A stretch of DNA of 64,000 nt from Pseudoalteromonas tunicata. GTDB taxonomy: Bacteria > Pseudomonadota > Gammaproteobacteria > Enterobacterales > Alteromonadaceae. Within the stretch, counting starts at the first letter, position 1; each line of letters starts with the position of its first letter. This document shows positions 1 to 9,120 of this stretch, piece after piece. Both the position numbers and the translations under genes were made by a program. Location: the NCBI RefSeq assembly GCF_002310815.1, contig NZ_CP011033.1, positions 806,001 to 870,000 of the forward strand, read 5' to 3'. The notes under the pieces were generated by a model that was not told the DNA's origin, did no database searches, and saw only the letters and a program-made list of their open reading frames with translations.

Positions 1-1
1 A

Positions 2-649
2 TCGGCAAATTATGGTGTTGAGGGGCCAAGTGAAGATGTGCAAATTAATGCCTTACGATTACGCCAACAAAAAAACTTTTTATTAACGCTTATTCTCTCG
101 CAGGGTGTGCCAATGTTTGCGGCAGGCAGTGAGCTTGGACACACGCAGCAAGGTAATAATAATGCTTACTGTCAAGACAACGAAATAAACTGGCTTAACT
201 TTAAAGAGTCAACTGTTTGTAATGAGTTGTCACCATTTATTCGTAAGTTAATTGAGCTTAGAGATAGGTTTTTTGTTTATAAAAAACTGAACTATTTACA
301 TCACAATGATGTTGATTTTCATTTAACTTGGCTCAGTACTAGCGGCATTGCAATGACCGCGGAAGATTGGACCAATCATCAAAACCAACAACTGGGTTAT
401 TTTATTGAGCCGCGTGCCCATATTAAATCACAAGAAGTCTTGCTGGTTTTATTTAATGCCAGTGATAAAACACAGTTTTTTACCTTGCCTACTCGGCAAA
501 ATATCAAGCAATGGCAGTTGTGTTTAACCACACTTGCCGTAAATGAAAGCCATACCCATTATTCATCATCAGATATCATCGCGGTTGCAGCTAAGAGCTG
601 TTGGATTTTGTCTGCCGTTATACAGGAAACACCTCATGGCACACTCTAA
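2..649 (+). CDS. glgX: Glycogen debranching enzyme GlgX, C-terminal part (5' end outside window)
   Basis: The reading frame is open from base 2, so the gene begins upstream; 215 C-terminal residues are present. The stretch NYGVEGPSEDVQINALRLRQ followed by LLSQGVPMFAAGSELG and QQGNNNAYCQDNEI is the conserved end of the catalytic barrel of GlgX-type isoamylases (GH13), which cut alpha-1,6 branches of phosphorylase limit dextrin. The remainder is the C-terminal beta domain. It is the first visible gene of a glycogen operon and overlaps glgP by 14 bases, which suggests translational coupling. The family assignment is secure; the N-terminal catalytic residues lie outside the window and cannot be checked. 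Confidence 0.93.
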   Translation, partial: SANYGVEGPSEDVQINALRLRQQKNFLLTLILSQGVPMFAAGSELGHTQQGNNNAYCQDNEINWLNFKESTVCNELSPFIRKLIELRDRFFVYKKLNYLHHNDVDFHLTWLSTSGIAMTAEDWTNHQNQQLGYFIEPRAHIKSQEVLLVLFNASDKTQFFTLPTRQNIKQWQLCLTTLAVNESHTHYSSSDIIAVAAKSCWILSAVIQETPHGTL

Positions 650-3113
650 GAATGACGTTTGTAAATTGAAAACAGCGCATGATGCGCCGCTTATTGATGA
701 AATAAGTCTGCAAGAAGATTTAGATAGACACTTTTACTACACCTTAGGCCGCGACGTCGTTGGTGAATCGCGCTTATATCTTTACCATGCTTTAGCATTA
801 ACCATACGCGATAGACTGGTTGCTCTTTGTCGTTCGACGCGACAAATGCAAAAAGCAAATCCAACCCGACAAGTCGCTTATTTATCGCTTGAGTTTTTAA
901 TGGGACGAGCACTTGGCAATGCGGTGCTTAATCTTGATCTTGAAGATAATGTACGAAAAGCATTAGCTGATTATTGTTCTACATTTGAAAGTGTTGCCGA
1001 AGCTGAGCACGATGCTGGCCTTGGAAACGGTGGTCTTGGCCGACTTGCAGCTTGTTTTTTAGATAGCTGTGCCACGTTAGGCTTACCGGTAACTGGCTAT
1101 GGTATTCGTTATGAATATGGCATGTTTAATCAATCAATAGAGCAAGGTAATCAGGTTGAACACCCAGATAATTGGCTACGTGAAGGCCATCCTTGGGAAA
1201 TCACAGCACCGGATCATAGCCGCCGGGTTAAATTTTTTGGTCATGTTGAGATTTATCAAGATAAACAAGGCCGTAAGCATCATCAATGGGTGGGTACACA
1301 AGATGTTTTGGCGGTTGCATATGATGTGCCCGTGCCGGGCTATCGTAACGATGTAGTTAATACCCTCAGGTTATGGAAATCTGAAGCGACAGATGAATTT
1401 AATTTATCAGAATTTAATGCGGGCAGTTATACCGAAGCTGTGGCGCGTAAAAATTTAGCTGAACAAATCACCATGGTGCTTTATCCAAATGATTCGAGTG
1501 AAAATGGTAAAGAGTTACGCTTAAGGCAGCAGTACTTTTTATCATCAGCTAGTTTACAAGATATTTTGGCAAGCTGGGTGAGTCGTTATGATAAAGACTT
1601 CACTAATTTTGCAAAATTTAATGTTTTTCAACTCAATGATACTCATCCTAGTATTGCTGTGGCTGAGCTGATGCGCTTATTAATTGATGATTATGATTTA
1701 GAGTGGGATAGCGCATGGGCCATTACCACCTCAACCATGGCGTATACCAATCACACTTTATTACCTGAAGCACTCGAAAAATGGTCAGTGACCTTGTTTG
1801 CGCGCTTATTACCACGTTTACTTGAAATAATTTATGAGATTAATGCGCGTTTCTTAATGGAGGTGGCCTGTCGTTGGCCAGGCGATACCGACAAACAATG
1901 TGCAATGTCATTAATTGAAGAGGGCAGTCATCCTCAAATTCGTATGGCGTATTTAGCCATAGTAGGCAGCTTTTCGGTTAATGGGGTTGCAGCGCTTCAT
2001 ACTGAGTTATTAACGCAAGGGTTATTTAATGATTTTTATCAGCTTTGGCCGGAAAAATTTAACAATAAAACCAATGGCGTTACACCAAGACGTTGGTTAT
2101 CTCATTGTAATCCACTGCTTGCTGATTTAATTAGCGAAAAAATAGGCACTGATTGGGTGGCTGATTTTGGCCAAATCGAAAAAATTCGTCGTTATTACGA
2201 TAACCCGACTTTTGGTCAGCAATGGCGAGAAGTGAAAGAGCACAATAAACAAGAACTTATTGATTTAGTAAGGGTGCAATGTGGTGTCGAGTTTGATGCA
2301 AGCATGATGTTTGATGTGCAAGTGAAACGTATCCATGAATATAAACGTCAGTTACTGAATATTTTACATGTTATCTATTTATATGAGCGTATCCGCAAAG
2401 GTGATACTGCTAACTTGACGCCTCGTTGTGTGCTCTTGGGTGGTAAAGCGGCACCGGGTTATTTTATGGCAAAACTCATTATTAAATTATTTAATAATGT
2501 TGCCGATGCGATTAACAGTGATCCGCTCGCTAAACCTTATTTACGCGTTGCATTTCTACCCAATTATAATGTGACCGCCATGGAAACAATTTGTCCTGCA
2601 ACGGATTTATCTGAGCAAATATCAACTGCTGGTAAAGAAGCTTCAGGCACAGGTAATATGAAGTTTATGATGAATGGTGCCATTACTATTGGTACTTTAG
2701 ATGGTGCAAATATCGAAATACGTGATGCAGTTGGTGCTGATAATTTCTTCTTATTTGGGGCAAAAAGTGAAGAGTTGACCCAGATCCGCGCTAATTATAA
2801 TCCAAACAAAATTATTGCTGAAAATCAGGCGCTTAATGAAGTAATGAGCTTACTCGAAAGTGGTCATTTTAATTTGTTTGAGCCTGGCTTGTTCCAACCC
2901 ATTATCGATTCAATCCGCGACAGCAATGATCAATGGCTGGTTGCGTATGACTTTGATAGTTACATCAAAGCGCAGCAACAAGTAGAACTCGCTTATCAAG
3001 ATAAAGAATATTGGACACGTTTGAGTATTTTAAATACCGCTGCAAGTGGTGGTTTCTCAAGCGATCGTACAATCAAACAATACAGCCAGGACATCTGGCA
3101 ATTAGATCAATAG
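636..3113 (+). CDS. glgP: Glycogen phosphorylase
   Basis: The product has 825 residues, close to the usual bacterial length of about 815. It releases glucose-1-phosphate from alpha-1,4 glucan ends using pyridoxal phosphate. The start at 636 (protein begins MAHSKNDVCK) is chosen because AGGAA precedes it at normal spacing and it sits inside the end of glgX; an open frame continues upstream to 543 but only as a shadow of glgX. Recognisable blocks are the N-terminal GLGNGGLGRLAACFLDS, the central VQVKRIHEYKRQLLN and EASGTGNMKFMMNGAITIGT, whose lysine (about residue 676) is the PLP-binding lysine. It lies between glgX and glgC, unlike the E. coli order in which glgP is last. Confidence 0.96.
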   Translation: MAHSKNDVCKLKTAHDAPLIDEISLQEDLDRHFYYTLGRDVVGESRLYLYHALALTIRDRLVALCRSTRQMQKANPTRQVAYLSLEFLMGRALGNAVLNLDLEDNVRKALADYCSTFESVAEAEHDAGLGNGGLGRLAACFLDSCATLGLPVTGYGIRYEYGMFNQSIEQGNQVEHPDNWLREGHPWEITAPDHSRRVKFFGHVEIYQDKQGRKHHQWVGTQDVLAVAYDVPVPGYRNDVVNTLRLWKSEATDEFNLSEFNAGSYTEAVARKNLAEQITMVLYPNDSSENGKELRLRQQYFLSSASLQDILASWVSRYDKDFTNFAKFNVFQLNDTHPSIAVAELMRLLIDDYDLEWDSAWAITTSTMAYTNHTLLPEALEKWSVTLFARLLPRLLEIIYEINARFLMEVACRWPGDTDKQCAMSLIEEGSHPQIRMAYLAIVGSFSVNGVAALHTELLTQGLFNDFYQLWPEKFNNKTNGVTPRRWLSHCNPLLADLISEKIGTDWVADFGQIEKIRRYYDNPTFGQQWREVKEHNKQELIDLVRVQCGVEFDASMMFDVQVKRIHEYKRQLLNILHVIYLYERIRKGDTANLTPRCVLLGGKAAPGYFMAKLIIKLFNNVADAINSDPLAKPYLRVAFLPNYNVTAMETICPATDLSEQISTAGKEASGTGNMKFMMNGAITIGTLDGANIEIRDAVGADNFFLFGAKSEELTQIRANYNPNKIIAENQALNEVMSLLESGHFNLFEPGLFQPIIDSIRDSNDQWLVAYDFDSYIKAQQQVELAYQDKEYWTRLSILNTAASGGFSSDRTIKQYSQDIWQLDQ

Positions 3114-3149
3114 TTATGACACAGCAACACCACTTATGGAGAAGTTTAT

Positions 3150-4457
3150 ATGCCTAGTTATGCCAATCGTTATATAAGTAATTTAACGCGCGAGACATAT
3201 GCGTTAATTTTAGCTGGTGGCCGTGGTTCACGATTACATGAATTAACCGATTGGCGTGCCAAGCCGGCGGTTTATTTTGGTGGGAAATTCCGCATCATTG
3301 ATTTTCCTCTCTCAAATTGTATCAATTCGGGAATTCGCCGAGTGGGTATTGCGACCCAATATAAATCGCATTCTTTAATTCGCCATGTGAACCGTGCATG
3401 GGGCCACTTTAAAAAAGAATTAGGTGAATCGGTAGAGATTTTACCTGCATCACAACGTTACGGTGATGAGTGGTACTGTGGCACCGCCGATGCGGTATTT
3501 CAAAATATGGATATTATTCGTCACGAGTTACCAAAATACGTAATGATTTTGTCGGGTGACCACGTTTATCGTATGGACTATGGCGCGTTATTGGCCAAGC
3601 ACGTTGAAACCGGTGCAGACATGACAGTGTGCTGCATTGAGGTTCCTTGCGAAGAAGCGGCGGGCACCTTTGGAGTTATGACAGTTGATAACGACAAGCG
3701 TGTGATGCGTTTTGATGAAAAACCAGCTGATCCGTCTGAAATTCCAGGTAAAGCTGGCCAGTGTTTGGCTTCAATGGGTAATTATGTTTTTAATACCGAA
3801 TTTTTGTTTGAACAGCTGAAAAAAGATTCTGAGCGTGCTGGTTCCGGTCGTGATTTTGGCCACGATATTATTCCTGCGATTATTGAAGAACATAATGTAT
3901 TTGCCTTTCCATTTAGTGATCCAAGTCACGACAGCCAACCTTATTGGCGTGATGTAGGCACACTTGATTCTTTCTGGGAAGCGAATATGGAATTGGTTAC
4001 GCCAGAGCCTCAGCTTGATTTATATGATGCGCGTTGGCCAATTTGGACATATCAAGAGCAACTCCCACCTGCTAAATTTATCTTTGATGATGATGATCGC
4101 CGTGGTATGGCTGTTGATTCTACGGTATCAGGCGGGTGTATTATATCTGGTTCTACAGTGCGTAAATCTCTACTTTTTTCAAAAGTACATATCCATTCTT
4201 ATTGTTTAATCGAAGAAGCGGTATTGTTACCGGGCGTGGTGATTGGTCGACATTGTAAAATTCGCCGTGCCATTATCGATAGAAGTTGTGAAGTGCCTGA
4301 AAATACAGTAATTGGTTTTGACCGCGAACAAGACCAAGCGAATGGATTTCGTGTCTCTAATAAAGGCATTGTTCTGGTTACTCGTGATATGCTCATTGCC
4401 TACGTTGCAAAACAAGCAAAGCGTGAGCAAGCTTTAGAAGAATCTGAAGTCGTATAA
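3150..4457 (+). CDS. glgC: Glucose-1-phosphate adenylyltransferase (ADP-glucose pyrophosphorylase)
   Basis: The 435-residue protein makes ADP-glucose from ATP and glucose-1-phosphate, the committed step of glycogen synthesis. The nucleotidyltransferase signature [20 protein letters not shown] is near the N-terminus, followed by [25 protein letters not shown], the [10 protein letters not shown] substrate loop and [12 protein letters not shown] left-handed beta-helix domain with isoleucine/valine-rich repeats forms the C-terminus. A GGAGAAG ribosome binding site precedes the ATG. It starts 36 bases after glgP and ends 19 bases before glgA, so the four genes should be one transcript. Allosteric control by glycolytic intermediates is known for the family but cannot be read from the sequence. 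Confidence 0.96.
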   Translation: MPSYANRYISNLTRETYALILAGGRGSRLHELTDWRAKPAVYFGGKFRIIDFPLSNCINSGIRRVGIATQYKSHSLIRHVNRAWGHFKKELGESVEILPASQRYGDEWYCGTADAVFQNMDIIRHELPKYVMILSGDHVYRMDYGALLAKHVETGADMTVCCIEVPCEEAAGTFGVMTVDNDKRVMRFDEKPADPSEIPGKAGQCLASMGNYVFNTEFLFEQLKKDSERAGSGRDFGHDIIPAIIEEHNVFAFPFSDPSHDSQPYWRDVGTLDSFWEANMELVTPEPQLDLYDARWPIWTYQEQLPPAKFIFDDDDRRGMAVDSTVSGGCIISGSTVRKSLLFSKVHIHSYCLIEEAVLLPGVVIGRHCKIRRAIIDRSCEVPENTVIGFDREQDQANGFRVSNKGIVLVTRDMLIAYVAKQAKREQALEESEVV

Positions 4458-4476
4458 CTAAAAGGGTGATGTAACA

Positions 4477-6021
4477 ATGCACATTTTGATGATAGCGTCT
4501 GAAAATGACGCTATTAAAGGTGCTAAAGTGGGAGGAGTGGCGGACGTTGTGCGCGACGCTCCTCGTGCGTTAGCCAATTTTAATCACCATGTTTCAGTGA
4601 TTATTCCAGATTACGCCAACTATGCAGAGCAATTTGGCCATTGTACTGAAGCACATTTTTATGTCGCTTTTGCAGGTCAAATGGAAGAAGTGATATTAAA
4701 AAAACTGGGTGATGAGCACCATAACGTACAGCAATATGTCATCAGCCATCCTAGCTTTATCACAGGCTCGGTTTATCTTAATGACATTGATAATCGACCG
4801 TTTGCCCGTGATGCGACTAAATATGCATTTTTTTGTGCCGCGATTGCCGAAGCGATCACGCTTGATTTATTTGCCCCCATTGATGTCGTACATCTTCATG
4901 ATTGGCACAGCGCAGTATTTGTAGTACTTGCTAAATACAGCGAACGTTATCAGCCACTTACTGCTATTAAACAAGTCTTTACGGTGCATAATATTGCCCT
5001 GCAAGGGATCCGACCTTTTCGTTATGATAGCTCAAGTTTAGAAGCCTGGTTTCCTGCATTGAGCTATGATGGCCAAGTGATTTGTGATCCGCGCTACCCA
5101 CATTGTTTTAATCCAATGCGCGCTGCAATTAACTTGGCAGATAAAGTACATGTTGTATCAAAAACTTATGCCGATGAAGTATTGTTACCAAGTCAACCTG
5201 AACGCGGTTTCTTTGGTGGGGAAGGGCTTGAGCAAGACCTTATCAATGCCAAAGTCCATGGCAAGTTGGTCGGGATAATTAATGGCTGTGAATACCCAGA
5301 ACACGATGAAGTACACGCTGACTTTGACGCTTTTTTACGTCGTGCCAAATACAATGTATTTAATTGGATGGCAAAGTCTGTAGAGCTTAAAACGGTTCAA
5401 TATCTCGCTAATGAACGAATAAATGAATGGCTGGCAAATACATCGGTTACCGGCCCAATTTTTACTTCAATTGGCCGACTGACTGATCAAAAAGTATTGT
5501 TATTGCGCCAAACAAGAGATCATGTGCCAGTACTTAGCACAATCCTTAGTTTGTTAGCCCAAGCGGATGGTCGCTTAGTTATTTTAGGCAGTGGTGATAG
5601 TCAAATAGAATTTGAATTTATGCAGCTGATGGCAAAGCATAATAATTTTTTATTTTTAAACGGTTATGGGCAAGACTTAAGTGATGAGCTATATGGTTTG
5701 GGTGATTTGTTTTTAATGCCAAGTTCGTTTGAGCCTTGTGGGATCAGCCAAATGTTAGCATTAAGAGCTGGACAACCTTGTTTAGTGCACGGTGTAGGTG
5801 GACTAAAAGATACTATTATTGATAATGAAACTGGCTTTGTTTTTTTTGGTGATAATCTCAATAGCCAGATTGATGGCTTGTTAGAAAAAGTATCTCAAGC
5901 AATTGAGTGTTATCAGCATGATCAGACACATTGGCAGCAATTGATAACGAATGCGAAACAAGCTCGCTTTGGTTGGCATCAAAGTGCAGAGCAATATATT
6001 CAAGCGCTTTATCAAAATTAA
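4477..6021 (+). CDS. glgA: Glycogen synthase (ADP-glucose type, GT5)
   Basis: The 514-residue protein transfers glucose from ADP-glucose to the growing glucan. The GT5 signature lysine-x-glycine-glycine occurs as GAKVGGVADVVRDAPRAL near residue 17-20, and the C-terminal donor-binding block reads MPSSFEPCGISQMLALRAGQPCLVHGVGG. HDWHSAVF and FTVHNIALQG are also typical of the family. The N-terminus (MHILMIASENDAIKGAKVGG) differs from the E. coli form (which has KTGG), and the central part is more diverged than in GlgC, so this is a side branch of GlgA. It is the last gene of the operon and a strong hairpin terminator follows directly. Confidence 0.93.
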   Translation: MHILMIASENDAIKGAKVGGVADVVRDAPRALANFNHHVSVIIPDYANYAEQFGHCTEAHFYVAFAGQMEEVILKKLGDEHHNVQQYVISHPSFITGSVYLNDIDNRPFARDATKYAFFCAAIAEAITLDLFAPIDVVHLHDWHSAVFVVLAKYSERYQPLTAIKQVFTVHNIALQGIRPFRYDSSSLEAWFPALSYDGQVICDPRYPHCFNPMRAAINLADKVHVVSKTYADEVLLPSQPERGFFGGEGLEQDLINAKVHGKLVGIINGCEYPEHDEVHADFDAFLRRAKYNVFNWMAKSVELKTVQYLANERINEWLANTSVTGPIFTSIGRLTDQKVLLLRQTRDHVPVLSTILSLLAQADGRLVILGSGDSQIEFEFMQLMAKHNNFLFLNGYGQDLSDELYGLGDLFLMPSSFEPCGISQMLALRAGQPCLVHGVGGLKDTIIDNETGFVFFGDNLNSQIDGLLEKVSQAIECYQHDQTHWQQLITNAKQARFGWHQSAEQYIQALYQN

Positions 6022-6023
6022 AT

Positions 6024-6043
6024 GGCGCGAAAGCGCCTTTTTT
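6024..6043 (+). terminator. Rho-independent terminator of the glg operon
   Basis: A GGCGC stem, GAAA loop and GCGCC stem are followed by six T residues, starting two bases after the glgA stop codon. This is a classical intrinsic terminator. Confidence 0.92.
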
Positions 6044-6536
6044 ATGGCTATTTAAATAATTTAGCCTGATGTGATGCTTCTTCTTGTTTTTTCTTCTTTA
6101 TAATCTAATCTTCGCAAATTTTATTTAAAAATCTAAATGTTTTCAATTTGAACGGACGAAAAAAGAGAGCAGTTAAATAAACCTAAGACTAGACAAAAAG
6201 CTCTTTCAGGCAGCTATTTTAAAGCCTAACAGCTTTAGTAACATTAAATAGAACCGCTATTGCCGCACTTATCCGTCTTGTTACCCTCGAAAATATCTAA
6301 ACCTTACCTGAGCTTAAATAATTTTGTTGTACTCATTTTGGTTGAGCTATGTGTTAATAATTTTGGTTTCAGCGCTAACTTTGTTCAGCTTAATCAATAG
6401 TATTTTAAGTTTTTATTCTATCGTGATTTAGTCTATTAACATTCGACAAAAACGAACGAATAGTCAGTATTTAGCTAATTTTAATCTTTCAGTTTGTTTG
6501 CTATTTTTGTTCAATCAGCGATAGAGGAAACATAAG
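6044..6536. other. 493-base non-coding stretch between glgA and the pirin gene
   Basis: No open frame with coding character is visible. It contains the long imperfect palindrome at 6198-6315. The rest is AT-rich. Near 6440-6460 there is a small ATTCG...CGAAT inverted repeat in front of the pirin gene that could be regulatory, but I have no independent support for it. Confidence 0.6.
6198..6315. repeat. Long imperfect palindromic element, copy A
   Basis: The element begins AAGCTCTTTCAGGCAG and ends ACCTGAGCTT, giving matching termini when one strand is folded. Inside, CTATTTTAAAGCCTAACAG pairs imperfectly with CTTGTTACCCTCGAAAATAT. A related sequence lies at 30518-30621. Such elements fold into long hairpins; whether this is a MITE, a REP-like element or a transcribed structure is not decided by the sequence. 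Confidence 0.6.
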
Positions 6537-7370
6537 ATGAAGATTTTAAAAGTGATTAAAAGTCAGCCTAGCCAAGATGGTGATGGTGTTAAAATTAATC
6601 GCATCGCGGCTTTTGATGGCCGATTACTCGACCCATACCTCATGATTGACGAATTAAAATCAGATGACAGTCAAGATTTTATGGGGGGCTTTCCGCCTCA
6701 TCCACATCGTGGAATTGAAACGTTCACCTACATTATAAAAGGTGGCTTTGAGCATCAAGATCAAATGGGTAATAAAAAAGCCATTCGTGCCGGCGATGTA
6801 CAATGGATGAGCACCGGCAGCGGTGTATTACATAGTGAAATGCCATTGGCTGATGCAAAACTTGGTATGCACGGTTTTCAAATTTGGCTCAATATGGCTG
6901 CAAAAGATAAGATGCGCGATTCGCGTTATGGTGACAGTACGCTTGCGCCTTTACCCTCGGTTGAAAACGAAACTGGCGCTCAGTTAAAAGCTTTAGCCGG
7001 AAGTTGGCATTTCGCTGATCAGGCAATCGAATCGCCGTTAAATGATTTAAGTACTGGTGCTGCACTGGCTGATTTCACTTTTGCTCCTAATGGTAGTGCT
7101 GAGCTTAGTCTTGGTGAGTTTGATACTGTGGCGATTTATATTCACACAGGGAGTTTAGCCGGTTATAGCGCAGGATATTTATTATTGATTGATGCTAAGC
7201 AAGACGTATCACTGCTGGCTGATCAACAAGGCGCGGGTATTTTACTGTTATGCGGTCGTAAAATTAATGAGCCTGTTGCTCACTTAGGCCCATTTGTGAT
7301 GAATACACAAGATGAGTTAAAACAAGCTGTTCGTGACTATCAAAATGGTTTTTTTGGTAAAATAAATTAA
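6537..7370 (+). CDS. Pirin family protein (bicupin)
   Basis: The 277-residue protein belongs to the pirin family of cytoplasmic iron-binding bicupins; some members oxidise quercetin, the role of others is unknown. The N-terminal cupin shows GGFPPHPHRGIETFTYIIKGGFEHQD and later GDVQWMSTGSGVLHSEMP, supplying the usual metal ligands (two histidines of HPH, the histidine and glutamate of LHSE). The second cupin half is less conserved, as is normal. GAGGAAA precedes the ATG at good spacing. It lies 11 bases before a glutathione-dependent reductase gene on the same strand, so the two are probably cotranscribed and linked to quinone or electrophile handling. The substrate is unknown. Confidence 0.9.
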   Translation: MKILKVIKSQPSQDGDGVKINRIAAFDGRLLDPYLMIDELKSDDSQDFMGGFPPHPHRGIETFTYIIKGGFEHQDQMGNKKAIRAGDVQWMSTGSGVLHSEMPLADAKLGMHGFQIWLNMAAKDKMRDSRYGDSTLAPLPSVENETGAQLKALAGSWHFADQAIESPLNDLSTGAALADFTFAPNGSAELSLGEFDTVAIYIHTGSLAGYSAGYLLLIDAKQDVSLLADQQGAGILLLCGRKINEPVAHLGPFVMNTQDELKQAVRDYQNGFFGKIN

Positions 7371-7381
7371 GGAGCAACCAA

Positions 7382-8365
7382 ATGGGCTTATTAATAAACG
7401 GTCAATGGCATGATAAATGGTACGATACTGCATCTCATCAAGGTGAATTTAAACGTGAAGAGGCGAAATTACGTCACTGGGTCACGCATGATGGTAGCGC
7501 AGGGCCTAGTGGCAATGCAGGCTTTGAAGCGCAAGCCGGCCGTTATCACTTATATGTTTCGCTAGCCTGTCCTTGGGCGCACCGCACCCTGATTTTTAGG
7601 CAGCTTAAAGGGTTAACTGATTTAATTAGCGTGTCGGTTGTCAGTCCTGATATGTTAGAAAAGGGCTGGAGTTTTGCTACGGATAACCACAGCAGTGGCG
7701 ATGCTTTATTTCAGTTCGACAATTTGTTTCAATTGTATTGTAAGAATAACCCCGCCCACAGTGGGCGAGTTACCGTACCGGTATTATGGGATAAAGTAAA
7801 AAATTGCATCGTTTCTAATGAATCTTCAGAAATTATCCGGATGTTTAATAGTGCCTTTGATCACTTAACAGGAAATAAGCTTAATTTTTATCCTGATAAT
7901 CTTACCAGTGAGATAGATACAATTAATGAGTTCATTTATCACAACATTAATAATGGCGTATACCGCTGTGGTTTTGCAACGACTCAACAGGCTTACGAGC
8001 AAGCATTTGATGCCCTATTTAATGCACTCGATAAAGTTGAAGAGAGGTTAAGTTCACAACGTTATTTATGTGGGAATGTTATAACGGAGGCTGATTGGCG
8101 GCTCTTCACTACTTTAATTCGTTTTGATGCTGTTTATGTTGGTCACTTTAAATGTAATTTGCGAACCATTGAAAGCTACCCACATTTATCTGCTTATACA
8201 CGTGAGCTTTTTCAGATCGATGGCGTGGCCGAGACCGTCGACTTTTATCATATAAAGCGCCACTATTATTTCAGCCATGCGCACATTAATCCGACACAAG
8301 TTGTGCCAAAAGGTCCCGAAATTGATTATTTTAAAGCGCATCATAGAGATGAGTTAATTGGTTAA
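7382..8365 (+). CDS. yqjG: Glutathionyl-hydroquinone reductase (YqjG/ECM4-type GST)
   Basis: The 327-residue protein matches the length of E. coli YqjG. It belongs to the Xi/omega-like glutathione transferases that reduce glutathionyl-hydroquinones by a cysteine mechanism. The active-site motif is RYHLYVSLACPWAHRTLIFRQLKG, where the CPWA cysteine is catalytic. IVSNESSEIIRMFN is the glutathione-binding SNESSEI block, and the C-terminal helical domain contains the conserved ITEADWRLFTTLIRFDAVYVGHFKCN segment. An AAGGAG ribosome binding site precedes the ATG. It forms a probable two-gene operon with pirin. Confidence 0.93.
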   Translation: MGLLINGQWHDKWYDTASHQGEFKREEAKLRHWVTHDGSAGPSGNAGFEAQAGRYHLYVSLACPWAHRTLIFRQLKGLTDLISVSVVSPDMLEKGWSFATDNHSSGDALFQFDNLFQLYCKNNPAHSGRVTVPVLWDKVKNCIVSNESSEIIRMFNSAFDHLTGNKLNFYPDNLTSEIDTINEFIYHNINNGVYRCGFATTQQAYEQAFDALFNALDKVEERLSSQRYLCGNVITEADWRLFTTLIRFDAVYVGHFKCNLRTIESYPHLSAYTRELFQIDGVAETVDFYHIKRHYYFSHAHINPTQVVPKGPEIDYFKAHHRDELIG

Positions 8366-8380
8366 TTATAATTTTATCTA

Positions 8381-8415
8381 AAAACGAAGCATCAATTTAA
8401 TGCTTCGTTTTTTAT
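8381..8415. terminator. Bidirectional hairpin terminator
   Basis: AAAACGAAGCAT (8381-8392) pairs perfectly with ATGCTTCGTTTT (8400-8411) around a seven-base loop, with T tracts on both strands. It separates the convergent yqjG and membrane protein genes and overlaps the 3' end of the latter. Confidence 0.88.
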
Positions 8416-8909
8416 TTTAACTTATTTGGCTTGGGTTTAATGGATGTGTTTTGTTTCATCACATTGAGTAAATACGTATTTTTTGTCAGCGCCAAGCGTA
8501 TAAAAAACTCACTTAATATAAACGCATAAAGTAATGCTGCGCAGGCAGACGCTATTAGCTCCTTAAATGCGGTCGAATGCGAAGATAAAACCGAAATTGC
8601 CCCATAGGCAATCCATAAAATAGCGGAGATATAGCCAAAGCGTGATAGGGCTTGCAAGTAAGGGTTAAAGCTTGAATTTAATGAGGCTTGATTAGAAAAA
8701 ATTACCAGCAAAGCGTGTTTTAGCACTTTTAGGCTTGTCTCTAGTCCAAAGGTGATAAAACTAAGTGATGCTGTAATAATCAGAAATGGCACAAGGATAT
8801 AGAATTTTATCAGATAAACTGGGTCTGGAGACAAAAATGTTACTGCACAAATGTACAATAAACCTATAAAACCAATCATGACACCTATGGTTGCGCGAAT
8901 ATCAAACAT
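8412..8909 (-). CDS. Small inner-membrane protein of unknown function
   Basis: The 165-residue product is very hydrophobic, with about four membrane segments: roughly residues 6-25, 32-55, 90-110 and 115-135. The C-terminus is basic (KPKPNKLK). The start at 8909 (MFDIRAT) is preferred over the upstream ATG because AAGGA lies six bases in front of it. I do not recognise the family. It stands alone between a convergent gene and a same-strand gene that begins more than 200 bases downstream. There are no catalytic motifs. Confidence 0.75.
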   Translation of the reverse strand: MFDIRATIGVMIGFIGLLYICAVTFLSPDPVYLIKFYILVPFLIITASLSFITFGLETSLKVLKHALLVIFSNQASLNSSFNPYLQALSRFGYISAILWIAYGAISVLSSHSTAFKELIASACAALLYAFILSEFFIRLALTKNTYLLNVMKQNTSIKPKPNKLK

Positions 8910-9120
8910 ATTGAGTCCTTTCAAATGATGTTAACTAAACAGCGTTAACAATAAACTTAGGATACTTTTCTAAAAAAGACTAACCCTTAGTATGTCGAGG
9001 CTACAATAGAGCTTGGTTTTTAATGTTACTTATTGTTTTTGTGTGGTTAATTGAAAGAGAATTTACCCGTTCGCAGTTTAAACTGAGTGAGTGAAAAAAG
9101 TAAAAACTGCATTTTATCGT

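Noticed and set aside
543..635. Upstream extension of the glgP frame to base 543
   Set aside because: It lies wholly inside glgX, is not like phosphorylase N-termini, and the ATG at 636 has a proper ribosome binding site.
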